From contig NZ_BCVP01000022.1 in the NCBI RefSeq assembly GCF_001591805.1, forward strand, positions 83,145 to 147,144: a stretch of DNA of 64,000 bases. Direction: 5' to 3'. Each line of letters opens with the position of its first letter. Position 1 is the first letter of the stretch. Source of the DNA: Neobacillus novalis NBRC 102450. Lineage in GTDB: Bacteria; Bacillota; Bacilli; Bacillales; Cytobacillaceae. A program made the translations under genes and the position numbers. Shown in pieces: positions 1 through 9,309 of the stretch. The notes beneath the pieces are model-generated. The model searched no databases. It was not told the origin of the DNA and was given only the letters and a program-made list of their open reading frames with translations.

Positions 1-1
1 A

Positions 2-517
2 AAAATATTCAAACAAATGTCCGTGCTAGAAAACGTCATGGTTGGCTACTTTCCAAGGTTTAAATCGGATATTTTTCAGGGCATTTTACAAACAAAACAT
101 GCAAGAAAAGAATTGAACCATATTCGTGAAACTTCATATGAACTATTGAAATTTGTTGGTTTAGAAAAAGAGGCAGATGTGATATCAGGAAATCTCCCAT
201 ATGGAAAAATTCGATTAGTGGAAGTAGCAAGAGCATTAGCAGGAAATCCCGAATTATTACTTTTAGATGAACCGGCATGCGGTTTGAATTCTTCAGAGGT
301 CCTTCAATTCATCGAAATATTAAGAAAAATCCAAGCGGATGGGAAAACGATTTTACTTGTTGAACATGATATGAGATTGGTGATGAGTGTTTCCCAAAGG
401 CTTGTCGTACTCAAAAATGGGGAGCTTTTAGCAGTTGGTTTACCAAAAGAAATTAAGGAAAATGAAGAAGTGATTTCAGCTTACCTCGGAAAGGGTTTTG
501 TCCATGCTGCGAATTAA
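2..517 (+). CDS. livG: Branched-chain-type (HAAT) ABC transporter ATPase, LivG-like, 5-prime end outside window
   Basis: This is the C-terminal two thirds of a LivG-type ATPase that energises a high-affinity permease for amino acids or other organic acids. The reading frame is open from base 2, and the first residues (KIFKQMSVLENVMVG) match the mid-protein Q-loop region of LivG. The gene therefore runs in from the left, and the ATG at 17 is internal. The ABC signature is the LivG-type LPYGKIRLVEVARAL, followed by Walker B LLLLDEPACGLN and the H-loop EHDM. It overlaps livF by a few codons, so translation is coupled. The LivH/LivM permease genes are presumably upstream. Liv-type carriers next to CoA-ligase clusters often import aromatic or alicyclic acids, so the substrate need not be an amino acid (inference). 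Confidence 0.9.
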   Translation, partial: KIFKQMSVLENVMVGYFPRFKSDIFQGILQTKHARKELNHIRETSYELLKFVGLEKEADVISGNLPYGKIRLVEVARALAGNPELLLLDEPACGLNSSEVLQFIEILRKIQADGKTILLVEHDMRLVMSVSQRLVVLKNGELLAVGLPKEIKENEEVISAYLGKGFVHAAN

Positions 518-1226
518 CAATATGACGACAGGTTATGGAATGGCGGACGTTTTACACGGATTTGATATGGAATTAAACAAAGGTGAAATAATTGCCGTAG
601 TTGGTGCAAATGGTGCGGGGAAAAGCACCTTAATGAGAGCCATTTCCGGGTTACTTCCCCTAAAATCCGGATCAATCAAGTTTAACGGTAAAGATATTTC
701 AAAAGTATCTGCCCATACAAGAGTGGACCAAGGTTTAGTTCAAGTCCCAGAAGGACGGCAAGTCTTTGGACCTCTTAGCGTGGTGGAAAATTTGACACTA
801 GGCTTTTTCTCGAAAAGAAAACAAGGGAAGACGCAATTACAAAAACGCTTGGAATATGCTTATCATCTGTTTCCAAAGCTGGCAGAAAGGAAAGGGCAAA
901 AGGCCGGTAGTTTAAGTGGAGGAGAACAACAAATGCTCGTTATTGCCAGAGCATTAATGAGTGATCCTTCCTTGCTTCTCCTTGATGAACCTTCTTTAGG
1001 ATTGTCTCCATTAATTACGGAACAAATATTTGAGGTGTTAGTGGAGTTAAACAAAAATGGATTAAGTATACTGCTTGTTGAGCAAAATGCTTTTGAAACC
1101 TTATCTATTTCGGATCGCGGTTATTTAATTGAAAATGGAAATATGGTTCTTAATGGAGACTCCAAACAACTGTTAAATAATCCAAAGGTGACAGAGGTCT
1201 ATTTGGGGAATGAGGCGATCTCATGA
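504..1226 (+). CDS. livF: Branched-chain-type ABC transporter ATPase, LivF-like
   Basis: This is the second cytoplasmic ATPase of the Liv-type importer, about 240 residues as usual for LivF. It shows Walker A GANGAGKST near residue 34, signature LSGGEQQML, Walker B LLLLDEPSLGLSP and the switch region VEQNAFE. The start chosen is ATG 504, because GGAAAGGG at 488-495 is spaced for it. An in-frame TTG at 498 lies too close to that ribosome site. The gene starts inside the end of livG and its own stop overlaps the next ATG by four bases, so the three genes form one translationally coupled run. Nothing points to a particular substrate. Confidence 0.93.
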   Translation: MLRINNMTTGYGMADVLHGFDMELNKGEIIAVVGANGAGKSTLMRAISGLLPLKSGSIKFNGKDISKVSAHTRVDQGLVQVPEGRQVFGPLSVVENLTLGFFSKRKQGKTQLQKRLEYAYHLFPKLAERKGQKAGSLSGGEQQMLVIARALMSDPSLLLLDEPSLGLSPLITEQIFEVLVELNKNGLSILLVEQNAFETLSISDRGYLIENGNMVLNGDSKQLLNNPKVTEVYLGNEAIS

Positions 1227-2341
1227 CTTTTTATAAAGGAATACGTATTTTAGACCTATCGAGATTACTTCCGGGGGGGTTAACGACTAAATTATTTGGA
1301 GATTTAGGGGCAGAAGTGATCAAAATTGAGGAGCCAAAACAAGGAGACTATTGCAGATGGGAAAAACCATTGATTAAAAATGAGAGTTATTACCATCTAA
1401 TCCTAAATGGAAATAAGAAAAGTGTGAAATTGGATTTAAAATCACAAGAAGGCATGGATCTATTTTTAAAATTAGTGAAAGAATCCGATATTGTATTTGA
1501 AAATTTTCGGCCTGGAGTAATGGAAAGACTAGGGATTAATTATGAGGTATTAAAAAAATATAACAGTAAAATCATTTTATGTTCCATATCAGGGTACGGC
1601 CAGGAATCACCCTATCAAAACAATTCTGCACATGACTTGAACTTTTTAGCAATGTCAGGGTTTTTATCCTTAATGACCGACGGAATAAAGGATCCGGCAA
1701 TACCGGGTGTGCCAATCGTTGATATTATGACAGGATTAAGTGCTTCCTTTGCTATATCAACTGCCCTTTATAAAAGGGAGAAAACAGGTGAAGGAGAACT
1801 CATTGATGTAAGTATGTATGACGTAAATGTATGGTCGCTTAGCATGATTGCAGGTAAATTTTTTGTAGATCAAACTGAAAACCTACGCGAATTTGCAGGG
1901 ACCAGTCCAAGTTACAACGTATATAAAACGAGTGATGCCAAGTTTGTTGCACTTGGTGCATTTGAAACGAAATTTTGGAAAATCTTTTGTGAAAAAATCG
2001 ACAGGGAAGATTTAATTCCATTTGGAAAATTAACAAACGATGTAGGAGCACAAATCAAAAATGAATTAAATTCAATTTTTAGAACAAAAACTCGGAATGA
2101 GTGGATTGAATTCTTTAAAGATGACGATATTTGTTTATCTCCGGTTAGAGAACTAAATGAAGTATTTGATGATGAACATTCTCAAAAAAGGGATCTATTA
2201 TATGAGATTGAACATCCTACAGAGGGGTCAATCAAACAATTAAGTCATCCTATACGTTATGCTAATCTAGCAGAATTTGAAAAAAGAAGTGCACCATTAT
2301 TCGGTGAAGATACAGAAAAGATTTTAAGTAAAGTAAATTAA
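1223..2341 (+). CDS. CaiB/BaiF (family III) CoA transferase
   Basis: This 372-residue protein is a family III CoA transferase, which moves CoA between an acyl-CoA and a free carboxylic acid through an enzyme-bound aspartyl anhydride. It begins with the typical family start (ILDLSRLLPGG) followed by GAEVIKIEEP. The expected catalytic aspartate is Asp167 in IVDIMTG, followed by the family pattern TGEGELIDVSMYD. The C-terminal small domain ends APLFGEDTEKIL, a common family ending. Its ATG overlaps the livF stop, tying activation of the acid to its uptake. A second paralogue lies at 8085-9248. The acid substrate cannot be read from sequence. Confidence 0.9.
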   Translation: MTFYKGIRILDLSRLLPGGLTTKLFGDLGAEVIKIEEPKQGDYCRWEKPLIKNESYYHLILNGNKKSVKLDLKSQEGMDLFLKLVKESDIVFENFRPGVMERLGINYEVLKKYNSKIILCSISGYGQESPYQNNSAHDLNFLAMSGFLSLMTDGIKDPAIPGVPIVDIMTGLSASFAISTALYKREKTGEGELIDVSMYDVNVWSLSMIAGKFFVDQTENLREFAGTSPSYNVYKTSDAKFVALGAFETKFWKIFCEKIDREDLIPFGKLTNDVGAQIKNELNSIFRTKTRNEWIEFFKDDDICLSPVRELNEVFDDEHSQKRDLLYEIEHPTEGSIKQLSHPIRYANLAEFEKRSAPLFGEDTEKILSKVN

Positions 2342-2364
2342 TAGATAGTAGGATGGTGGTTTAG

Positions 2365-3495
2365 GTGAATAGTATTTTTGACGATTTTAAACTTGCTACA
2401 AAAAGATTTGCCAAAGAACAACTGAGTGAAATTGCTAAGGAATTTGATGAGAATGAGGCAATTGATCCTTCGATCATTGAAAAACTTAAGGAGCAAGGAT
2501 ATACCAGTATGATGTACCCTGCTGAAAATGGTGGAGCAGAGGTTGACCTTGATACAGTTTGCGCTGTTGTTGAAGAGATAGCTAAATATTGTGCATCAAC
2601 AGCTATTACTTTGGTTGGTCATTTAACGGGATCAGTGGCATGTTTAGTTGGAGGAAATCATGAGCAAAAAGAAAGATTTGTGTATCCAAATGGACGAAAA
2701 AACAACCTATTTGCAGTTTCCATATCAGAGCCAGGGGCTGGGTCAGACGTTACATCGATAAGAACAACTGCCCATAAGAAAGACGGAGGATATGTACTTA
2801 ATGGTAGTAAGTGTTTTGTTACGAATGGCGGATTAGCAGATGTATATGTCATATTTGCTAGAACCGATCAAACGGATAGGAAAGGGGGATTAAGTGCTTT
2901 TATCGTACCAAAGGAAACAGAGGGGTTACATGTAGGGAAAAAGGAAAAGAAAATGGGGTTGCGGGGCAGCTATACAACAGATTTATATCTTGAAAATGCC
3001 TGGATTCCTGAGGAACAGCTTATTGGAATGGAAGGGGATGGCTTTTCGATTATCGAAAAGACAATGGATCGAACACGGGTTGTTGTAGCCGCACATGCAC
3101 TGGGAATTGCTTCAGGAGCACTAGAATTTGCCGTGATATATGCTTCTGAGCGTAAACAATTTGGTAGAACAATTGGAGAATTCCAAGGACTACAGTTTAT
3201 GATTGCCGACATGTCTATCAAAGAAGAGACGGCTCGGAGAATGGTCTATTATGCTGCGGAACAAGTAATCAATAAAAATAAGATTGCCAGCTATTATTCT
3301 TCTATCGCGAAAACAGTAGCTTCTGATGCTGCGATGGAAATTACAACCGATGCGGTTCAAGTTCTAGGGGGGGCGGGGTACATTCGAGACTATCCTGTTG
3401 AAAGAATGATGAGAGATGCAAAAGTAACACAAATTTTTGAAGGGACGAATCAGATTCAAAGGATGATCATTGCAAAATATAAATTAAAAAAATAA
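2365..3495 (+). CDS. Acyl-CoA dehydrogenase
   Basis: This FAD-dependent acyl-CoA dehydrogenase (376 residues) introduces an alpha,beta double bond into an acyl-CoA and passes electrons to ETF. Family signatures are present: SISEPGAGSDV, the helical C-terminal region with RKQFGRTIGEFQGLQF, and VLGGAGYIRDYPVERMMRD. The catalytic base is Glu359 in FEGTNQIQ, the short/medium-chain position. The start is GTG 2365 behind AGGATGGTGG. If the cluster handles an alicyclic acid, this would be the AliB-like step making a cyclic 1-ene-carboxyl-CoA. That assignment rests on neighbours, not on residues that fix substrate. Confidence 0.92.
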   Translation: MNSIFDDFKLATKRFAKEQLSEIAKEFDENEAIDPSIIEKLKEQGYTSMMYPAENGGAEVDLDTVCAVVEEIAKYCASTAITLVGHLTGSVACLVGGNHEQKERFVYPNGRKNNLFAVSISEPGAGSDVTSIRTTAHKKDGGYVLNGSKCFVTNGGLADVYVIFARTDQTDRKGGLSAFIVPKETEGLHVGKKEKKMGLRGSYTTDLYLENAWIPEEQLIGMEGDGFSIIEKTMDRTRVVVAAHALGIASGALEFAVIYASERKQFGRTIGEFQGLQFMIADMSIKEETARRMVYYAAEQVINKNKIASYYSSIAKTVASDAAMEITTDAVQVLGGAGYIRDYPVERMMRDAKVTQIFEGTNQIQRMIIAKYKLKK

Positions 3496-3506
3496 GGGGG
3501 ATTTAT

Positions 3507-4700
3507 ATGTTCAATGGATTTAAGAAAATAGTTACTACAACAGCAGTTACCCTTCTAGGTATTGCTTTAATTTCAGGATGTGCCGGAAAGGAGACTAGTC
3601 AAAAAACCGCATCAGGTGATACTTCGGCTAAAGGATCAATCAAGGTTGGTGTTATTGGATCTTTTAGCGGCGCCGGTGCAGATATGGGAATTACCATGCG
3701 TAATGGAGTAGAGATGGCCATCAAGAAATTTAATGACGATGGAGGAATTGATGGGAGAAAAATCGAAATCATAAATTACGATGATGAAGGGAATCCGACA
3801 AAAGCTACTTCGGGTGCACAAAAATTAATTTCATCTGAAAAAGTAGTAGCAATTCTAGGAAATCCAAATACAGCCACTTCCATTGCAACAGCAAATGTTT
3901 CGCGTTCAAGTAAGGTGCCCCAAATTGTTCCAATCGCCCAATCGCCTGAAGTGTTGCAACCGGCAAGTCCATGGATATTCAGGGTATCGGCTGTATCCAC
4001 CATGGATATTGACAGTATTGTTGCGTTTATAAAGGAGAAAGGTTGGAAAAATATCGGTTTACTTTATGATACTTCCGCCTATGGAATGTCAGGAAAACAA
4101 ATTTTTGATAAGGTGATCCCTGAAGAAGGGCTTAAAATTGTTGCCTCTGAAGGGTATACAGTTGGAGCCCCGGATTTAACAACACAAGCGTTAAATTTAA
4201 AGAAAGCCAATGTTGATGTCGTAATCGTTTGGGGATTAGGTGCGGACCACGGAAGGTTTGTTAGTAATCTTGAAAAAATCGGCTGGAACATTCCGAATAT
4301 TGGCGGCCGTGGTTCCATTTTTAAAATCTTCACAAATATTGGCGGTAAAGCAGCCAATGGAACAATTGCGACTGCATCTTTAGACCTTGGTCAAGATGAA
4401 GTAAAAACTTGGGTAGATCAATACCATAAAGACTACGGTAATGAAGGTACGATTGATTTTGCAGCACTTGGTTATGATGCAGCAAAAGTTCTAATTGAAG
4501 CGATAAGAAAGGCGGATGCAAAGGGAGAAATTAATCGTCAAAGGATAAGGGATGCAATTGAATCGATTGACAAGTTTGACACCCTAACCGGTCCTAAAGG
4601 GTACTCGATTTCATTTGGACCTGATAAACATGAAGGATCGAGCAATGAGGCTGTGATCATGGTAGAACATAAAGACGGTGAATGGGTACCTGTTCAATAA
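3507..4700 (+). CDS. Liv-type ABC transporter substrate-binding lipoprotein
   Basis: This 397-residue periplasmic-binding-fold (type I, LivJ/LivK-like) lipoprotein is the solute receptor for the importer encoded by livF/livG. It has a lipoprotein signal peptide with lipobox LISGC and Cys25 as the acylated residue, then a Ser/Thr/Lys-rich linker. The mature domain opens IKVGVIGSFSGAGADMG and contains the ligand-site region ILGNPNTATSIA. RBS GGGGG precedes ATG 3507. It sits between an acyl-CoA dehydrogenase and a 3-hydroxyacyl-CoA dehydrogenase instead of beside the ATPases. This suggests the transporter is dedicated to the compound the enzymes degrade. Confidence 0.92.
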   Translation: MFNGFKKIVTTTAVTLLGIALISGCAGKETSQKTASGDTSAKGSIKVGVIGSFSGAGADMGITMRNGVEMAIKKFNDDGGIDGRKIEIINYDDEGNPTKATSGAQKLISSEKVVAILGNPNTATSIATANVSRSSKVPQIVPIAQSPEVLQPASPWIFRVSAVSTMDIDSIVAFIKEKGWKNIGLLYDTSAYGMSGKQIFDKVIPEEGLKIVASEGYTVGAPDLTTQALNLKKANVDVVIVWGLGADHGRFVSNLEKIGWNIPNIGGRGSIFKIFTNIGGKAANGTIATASLDLGQDEVKTWVDQYHKDYGNEGTIDFAALGYDAAKVLIEAIRKADAKGEINRQRIRDAIESIDKFDTLTGPKGYSISFGPDKHEGSSNEAVIMVEHKDGEWVPVQ

Positions 4701-4715
4701 CGGAGGAGAGTAGAA

Positions 4716-5558
4716 ATGAGAAAAATTGGTGTAATTGGCGGAGGATTAATGGGTTCAGGAATTGCCTTCCATTTAAGCAGTAAGCTGGAAGACAGCATTA
4801 TTGTCCATGAGGTTTCCGAGGAGGCATTTACCGGAACTAGACAAAGATTTGACCGATTTGGTAAAAATGCGATGAAACGCGGTGCAGACGAAAGTACGGT
4901 AGGTTCATGGGTGAATAAAATTGACTATACCACCAATGTAGAGGATTTAACTGACTGCGTTTTAGTAATTGAGGCAGTTTATGAAAACCTACAAGTGAAA
5001 CAAGAGATTTTCAGAAAGCTAGAAACGGTTGTAAACGAAAAAACAATATTAGCTACAAATACGTCCGGGATTAGTATATCTGAAATCGGATCGGTATTAA
5101 CCCATCCGGAAAGGCTTATTGGAACCCACTTCTTTAATCCAGTACCTGCTATGAAATTGGTTGAACTGATTACGGGTATCCATACTTCTCAAGAAACAAT
5201 TGAAGAAATTAAGATGTTTTGTGAAAAAATCGGCAAAGAAGTTGTGGTTTCAAATGATTTTCCGGGGTTTATTGTCACAAGAGTTGGTCAGGCCATGATG
5301 TGCGAAGCATTGCGTTGTCTTGAACAAGGAGTGGCAACTGTTGAGGATATTGATAAGGGTATGAGGCTCGGCTACAATTATCCAATGGGCCCATTAGAAT
5401 TAATAGATTTAATCGGCTTGGATACGGAACTTAAAATCCAGCAATCCTTATTTGAAGAACTGGGTGAGGTCTTCAGACCAAGTCCAGTCCTAAAGAATAT
5501 GGTTGCAGGCGGGTTACTTGGCAGAAAATCAGGAAAAGGCTTCTATAATTATCAATAG
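4716..5558 (+). CDS. 3-hydroxyacyl-CoA dehydrogenase (3-hydroxybutyryl-CoA dehydrogenase type)
   Basis: This soluble NAD-dependent enzyme (280 residues) oxidises a (3S)-hydroxyacyl-CoA to the 3-keto-acyl-CoA. The N-terminal Rossmann motif [13 protein letters not shown] is followed by the acidic residue of VHEVSEEA, and the catalytic region carries [10 protein letters not shown] and the histidine of [15 protein letters not shown]. The C-terminal helical domain ends with [14 protein letters not shown], standard for the Hbd family. RBS GGAGGAG lies upstream. A second, more divergent member is at 10926-11783, so two successive or differently branched substrates may be handled. Confidence 0.92.
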   Translation: MRKIGVIGGGLMGSGIAFHLSSKLEDSIIVHEVSEEAFTGTRQRFDRFGKNAMKRGADESTVGSWVNKIDYTTNVEDLTDCVLVIEAVYENLQVKQEIFRKLETVVNEKTILATNTSGISISEIGSVLTHPERLIGTHFFNPVPAMKLVELITGIHTSQETIEEIKMFCEKIGKEVVVSNDFPGFIVTRVGQAMMCEALRCLEQGVATVEDIDKGMRLGYNYPMGPLELIDLIGLDTELKIQQSLFEELGEVFRPSPVLKNMVAGGLLGRKSGKGFYNYQ

Positions 5559-5572
5559 TGTGGAGGGTAAAA

Positions 5573-6337
5573 ATGAGTTACTTTGAAGTGATTCAGCAAG
5601 AACGGATCGTAAAACTAATTCTCAATAGACCTCCTGTAAATGCTCTAAGCTTAGAAGTTTTAGAAGAATTACGGATGCATTTAGAAAAAGTCAATAACCA
5701 TAAGGAAAATAGAGTGTTAATCATCACTTCCTGTGGTGAAAAGTTTTTTGCAGCAGGTGCTGATATTAAAGGTTTAAAGAATGTAAGTGTAGAAGAAGGT
5801 AAGGTAATAAATCAGCAATTTCTCCATACATTTGATCAACTTGCTAAACTTCCGATTCCGACTATTTGTGCCGTTAACGGTCTTGCGTTAGGGGGAGGAA
5901 CCGAATTAGCACTTGCATGTGATATTCGGATTGCGTCTGAAAATGCTCAACTTGGACTTCCTGAAACCAATCTTGGATTAATTCCAGGCGGTGGAGGAAC
6001 TCAGCGGATGCCTCGCATCGTTTCGATTGGCAGGGCAAAAGATTTATTATTTACCGGAAGAAGAGTATCAGCACAGGAAGCATTGGAAATAGGTTTAGTA
6101 GAATATGTCGTCCCATATCATGAATTATCTGATTTTTCGGAACGATTAGCTAAAACGATTAGTGAAAAAAGCCCGAATGCAATAAGAACGATAAAACAAG
6201 CAATCATGAGTGGAATGAACACAGATTTACCTACTGGATTGGAAATAGAGTTAGAGTTAGGAAGCCATTGCTTTGGAAGTGAAGATTTTCAGAAGGGTAT
6301 ATCTGCTTTTTTAGAGAAAAGAAAGCCGGAATTCTAA
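5573..6337 (+). CDS. Enoyl-CoA hydratase/isomerase
   Basis: This crotonase-fold enzyme (254 residues) adds water to an alpha,beta-unsaturated acyl-CoA. Oxyanion-hole loops AAGADIKGL and NGLALGGGTELALACD are present. Both catalytic glutamates of true hydratases can be seen, in GGTELALACD and in GLPETNLG, so hydratase activity is likely. The start is ATG 5573, preceded by GGAGGG; an in-frame GTG at 5558 overlaps that ribosome site and is rejected. The gene follows the Hbd-type dehydrogenase by 14 bases. In an alicyclic pathway it would fill the BadK role (inference). Confidence 0.9.
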   Translation: MSYFEVIQQERIVKLILNRPPVNALSLEVLEELRMHLEKVNNHKENRVLIITSCGEKFFAAGADIKGLKNVSVEEGKVINQQFLHTFDQLAKLPIPTICAVNGLALGGGTELALACDIRIASENAQLGLPETNLGLIPGGGGTQRMPRIVSIGRAKDLLFTGRRVSAQEALEIGLVEYVVPYHELSDFSERLAKTISEKSPNAIRTIKQAIMSGMNTDLPTGLEIELELGSHCFGSEDFQKGISAFLEKRKPEF

Positions 6338-6353
6338 TAAATTCTTTAATAAC

Positions 6354-6416
6354 GGTTAGCGCAAGCAGTCCTAAGTAAAGTCAATGAGGCTTTACGAGTT
6401 GCGGCCTGCGCTAATC
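6354..6416 (+). promoter_or_regulatory. Nested imperfect hairpin between two operon genes
   Basis: The 101-base gap between the hydratase and the ligase genes contains a nested inverted repeat. The outer arms are 6354-6363 (GGTTAGCGCA) and 6407-6416 (TGCGCTAATC), pairing with one G-U. The inner arms are 6375-6380 (GTAAAG) and 6390-6395 (CTTTAC). There is no U-run after it, so it is not an ordinary terminator. It could be an mRNA processing or stability element, or a small repeat. Function is unknown. Confidence 0.45.
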
Positions 6417-6438
6417 TGTATTTTGGGAGGGATAAAAT

Positions 6439-8088
6439 TTGTCAAAAAGAAAGGTAAGCTATTACCATAGTCCGGGTGAAATCTTTCCTCTAGGACGTAC
6501 ATTTGGGGATGTAATTGAAAAGGCAGCAGAAGAGTTCCCAAACAAGGTTTTTATTTACTATGAAGATAGGACAATTACATATGGTCAACTTCATAAATAT
6601 ACGAATGTAATTGCCTTAAACTTAATAAAAAATGGCTTTAAAAAGGGAGATCGACTTGGAATATGCCTTCCTGACTGGCCGGAATATTCATTAATTTACT
6701 ATGCATGTGCAAAAACTGGAATTATTACAATGCCGGTTAGTCCTCGGTATCGGGAAAAGGAATTCTTAATGATATTGGGGCATTCCGGTGCAAAACATAT
6801 CATTTTGCCTGCTAACAGTGATTTTGATTTTGTTGGGATGGTAGAAGAACTTAAACAAAACGACCTCAAAGAATTAGAGAATATCATTGTTGTAGGGAAG
6901 AATGAATCCATAAAAGAGTCACCTTATATTTTTTCGTTTGACCATTTAATAAAGACAGATTTAAGTAATGAAGAAGTGAATGAGCAATTAGCGGAATATT
7001 TGAAAGAAAATTCTGTTGATGCAGATAGTTTGCTTGAAATCTGCTATACATCTGGTACAACCGGGGCACCTAAGGGAGTTATGGCTACCCATAATAATCG
7101 TATTGCTGCAGGGACACTAAATAATGAATCTTGGGGTGCCAGACCAAGTGATATTATGATCGCAATGGCTCCCTTAGCCCATTCAACTGGCAGCAATCAT
7201 TCTCAAAATGGAGCGTTATTGGGGAATTTTTCGGTTGTCTATTTAGGTTCATGGAAACCGGAAAAAACGCTTGAGCAAATTGAGCGATTTGGTGCCACAA
7301 TATTAATTGGTGTACCGGCAATGTTCATTTCCATCATGAATCATCCGAATTTTCTTCACTATAATGTAAAGTCCGTTAGGGGAACTTGGTGTGCAGGATC
7401 GCCGGTAGCAATTTCGGTTGCTAAAAAAATTTCATCTACATTCAATTCAATATTCATTCAATGTTATGGAACAACGGAATGTGGAGGAAATCACTGCACG
7501 AAACCTGAGGACCCAATTGAATTGTCATGTGGAAGTGGTGGACCTCCAGTCAGAGGTACCGAAGCAAAAGTGATTGATCCTGATGGAAACATTGTACCAA
7601 TTGGCCAACCGGGTGAAGTTTGTGCTCGCGGAGTTACGAGAATGCTTGGTTACTATAACAATCCCGGAGCAAATGAAACTGCAATTGATCGAGCTGGCTG
7701 GTTCCATAGTGGTGATTTAGGTGTTATGAATGAACTTGGCTATATAAAGATTATTGGCCGTATAAAGGATATGATTATCCGAGGAGGAGAAAACATTTAT
7801 ATTTCCGAAATGGAGGAAGCCATTTACCAATACCCAGATATTCAGGAGGTTCATGTAGTCGGTTACCCGGATGCGTATCTTGGTGAAAGAACCTGTGCAT
7901 TTATAAGAGCAAAATCACCTGACACCATCATTACAAGGGATGATTTGGTGAAATTTTTAAATGAAAAAATCGCAAAATATAAAATTCCAGACAAGGTAGT
8001 GATGGTGAAAGAGTTTCCAGTATCTCATAGTGGAAAAATCCAAAAATTTAAACTACAAAATATGCTTACAAAGGAAGAGGTTGTATGA
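6439..8088 (+). CDS. Acyl-CoA ligase (AMP-forming)
   Basis: This 549-residue ANL-superfamily ligase activates a carboxylic acid to its CoA thioester with ATP. Motif A3 is YTSGTTGAPKGV. A5 is YGTTECGG, with Cys where Glu-Ser or similar is common. A7 is SGDLG and A8 is GRIKDMIIRGGENIY. The C-terminal catalytic lysine lies in SGKIQKFKL. The start is TTG 6439 behind GGGAGGG. The stop overlaps the next gene by four bases, coupling it to a CoA transferase. By context it is a candidate AliA-like ligase for an alicyclic or branched acid; the acid itself is not determinable here. Confidence 0.9.
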   Translation: MSKRKVSYYHSPGEIFPLGRTFGDVIEKAAEEFPNKVFIYYEDRTITYGQLHKYTNVIALNLIKNGFKKGDRLGICLPDWPEYSLIYYACAKTGIITMPVSPRYREKEFLMILGHSGAKHIILPANSDFDFVGMVEELKQNDLKELENIIVVGKNESIKESPYIFSFDHLIKTDLSNEEVNEQLAEYLKENSVDADSLLEICYTSGTTGAPKGVMATHNNRIAAGTLNNESWGARPSDIMIAMAPLAHSTGSNHSQNGALLGNFSVVYLGSWKPEKTLEQIERFGATILIGVPAMFISIMNHPNFLHYNVKSVRGTWCAGSPVAISVAKKISSTFNSIFIQCYGTTECGGNHCTKPEDPIELSCGSGGPPVRGTEAKVIDPDGNIVPIGQPGEVCARGVTRMLGYYNNPGANETAIDRAGWFHSGDLGVMNELGYIKIIGRIKDMIIRGGENIYISEMEEAIYQYPDIQEVHVVGYPDAYLGERTCAFIRAKSPDTIITRDDLVKFLNEKIAKYKIPDKVVMVKEFPVSHSGKIQKFKLQNMLTKEEVV

Positions 8089-9248
8089 CGAAACCATTAA
8101 ATGGTGTTCGGATATTAGATTTATCACGATTACTTCCAGGTGGTTATGCAACATTGATTTTATCGGATTTGGGTGCAGAAGTGATTAAAATTGAAAGTAT
8201 TGATGGAGATCCTAGCAGGGATATACCTCCCTTCGTTGGCACCGAAAGCCATCATCATTTGACGATCAATCGAAATAAAAAAAGCGTTGCCCTAAATTTA
8301 AAAACAGATGAAGGCAGACAAATTTTCTATGAATTAGCGGCAAGTTCGCACTGTATTTTAGAAAATTTTCGCCCAGGGGTAGCAAATAAACTAGGGATTA
8401 GTTTTGAAACAATTAAAAAGCTGAATAACAAAATCGTTTATTGTTCATTATCTGGATTTGGTCAAGATAGTCCATACAAAGATCTCCCCGCTTTTGATCT
8501 AAATTTTACATCACTAAGTGGAATTCTTGGAATGTCTCAACAAAATAAACACGGTAATCCTTCCATCCAAGGGTTATTATTGGGGGACACATCGGCTAGC
8601 TTATGGACAGTTATTTCCATCTTTGCCGGATTAAAAGAAGTTGAAAACACCGGTGAGGCAACCTATATCGATTTAGCGATGCAAGATGGATTATTATCAT
8701 TATTAACTATTATTGCAGGCCGATACTTTGCAGATGGGAAAACATCCTCAGATTTTACAGGTAAATCCGCCGCTTGGAATGTTTATAAGACCAAAGATGA
8801 CCAATATGTTTCACTTGCCGCTTATGATAAATATTTTTGGAAAGGATTTTGTGATTTGGTGAATCGAGAAGATTTAATCCCATTTGATTTCCATAATATT
8901 GAGCAAAGAGATGAAATCATTTCAATCATTCAATCAATTTTTATCCAAAAAACAAGGTCTGAGTGGGAAAAACTATTTTTCAATGCAAATATTCCTTTTA
9001 CACCGGTAAAAGGGATTGAAGAATTAGAGGATGATCCTCATATCAAAAAGAAAAATATCATCCAAAGTTATCGAACAAGTGGAAATCAGGAATTTAAATA
9101 TATTACAACACCAATCTATACTTCGACAAATAACCAAAGAAGTGCACCAATTCTCGGCGAAAATTCTCGGGAACTATTATTGTCACTAGGATATAGTGAG
9201 TCAAAAGTAACCCATCTTTTAGAAACAGGAATAATTAAGGGAATTTAG
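8085..9248 (+). CDS. CaiB/BaiF (family III) CoA transferase, second paralogue
   Basis: This 387-residue family III CoA transferase starts with the same ILDLSRLLPGG segment as the protein at 1223-2341. The expected catalytic aspartate is Asp168 in LLGDTSAS, and ENTGEATYIDLAMQD follows. The two are clearly paralogous but diverged. They could use different CoA donors or act on substrate and end product. ATG 8085 overlaps the ligase stop. Downstream, 9247-9269 forms a small AGCTTTA/TAAAGCT hairpin without a U-run. Confidence 0.9.
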   Translation: MTKPLNGVRILDLSRLLPGGYATLILSDLGAEVIKIESIDGDPSRDIPPFVGTESHHHLTINRNKKSVALNLKTDEGRQIFYELAASSHCILENFRPGVANKLGISFETIKKLNNKIVYCSLSGFGQDSPYKDLPAFDLNFTSLSGILGMSQQNKHGNPSIQGLLLGDTSASLWTVISIFAGLKEVENTGEATYIDLAMQDGLLSLLTIIAGRYFADGKTSSDFTGKSAAWNVYKTKDDQYVSLAAYDKYFWKGFCDLVNREDLIPFDFHNIEQRDEIISIIQSIFIQKTRSEWEKLFFNANIPFTPVKGIEELEDDPHIKKKNIIQSYRTSGNQEFKYITTPIYTSTNNQRSAPILGENSRELLLSLGYSESKVTHLLETGIIKGI

Positions 9249-9309
9249 CTTTAATTTGTCACTAAAGCTAGCAAAATAAATAAATTTATTAAAATGGGAG
9301 TGATTTTCT

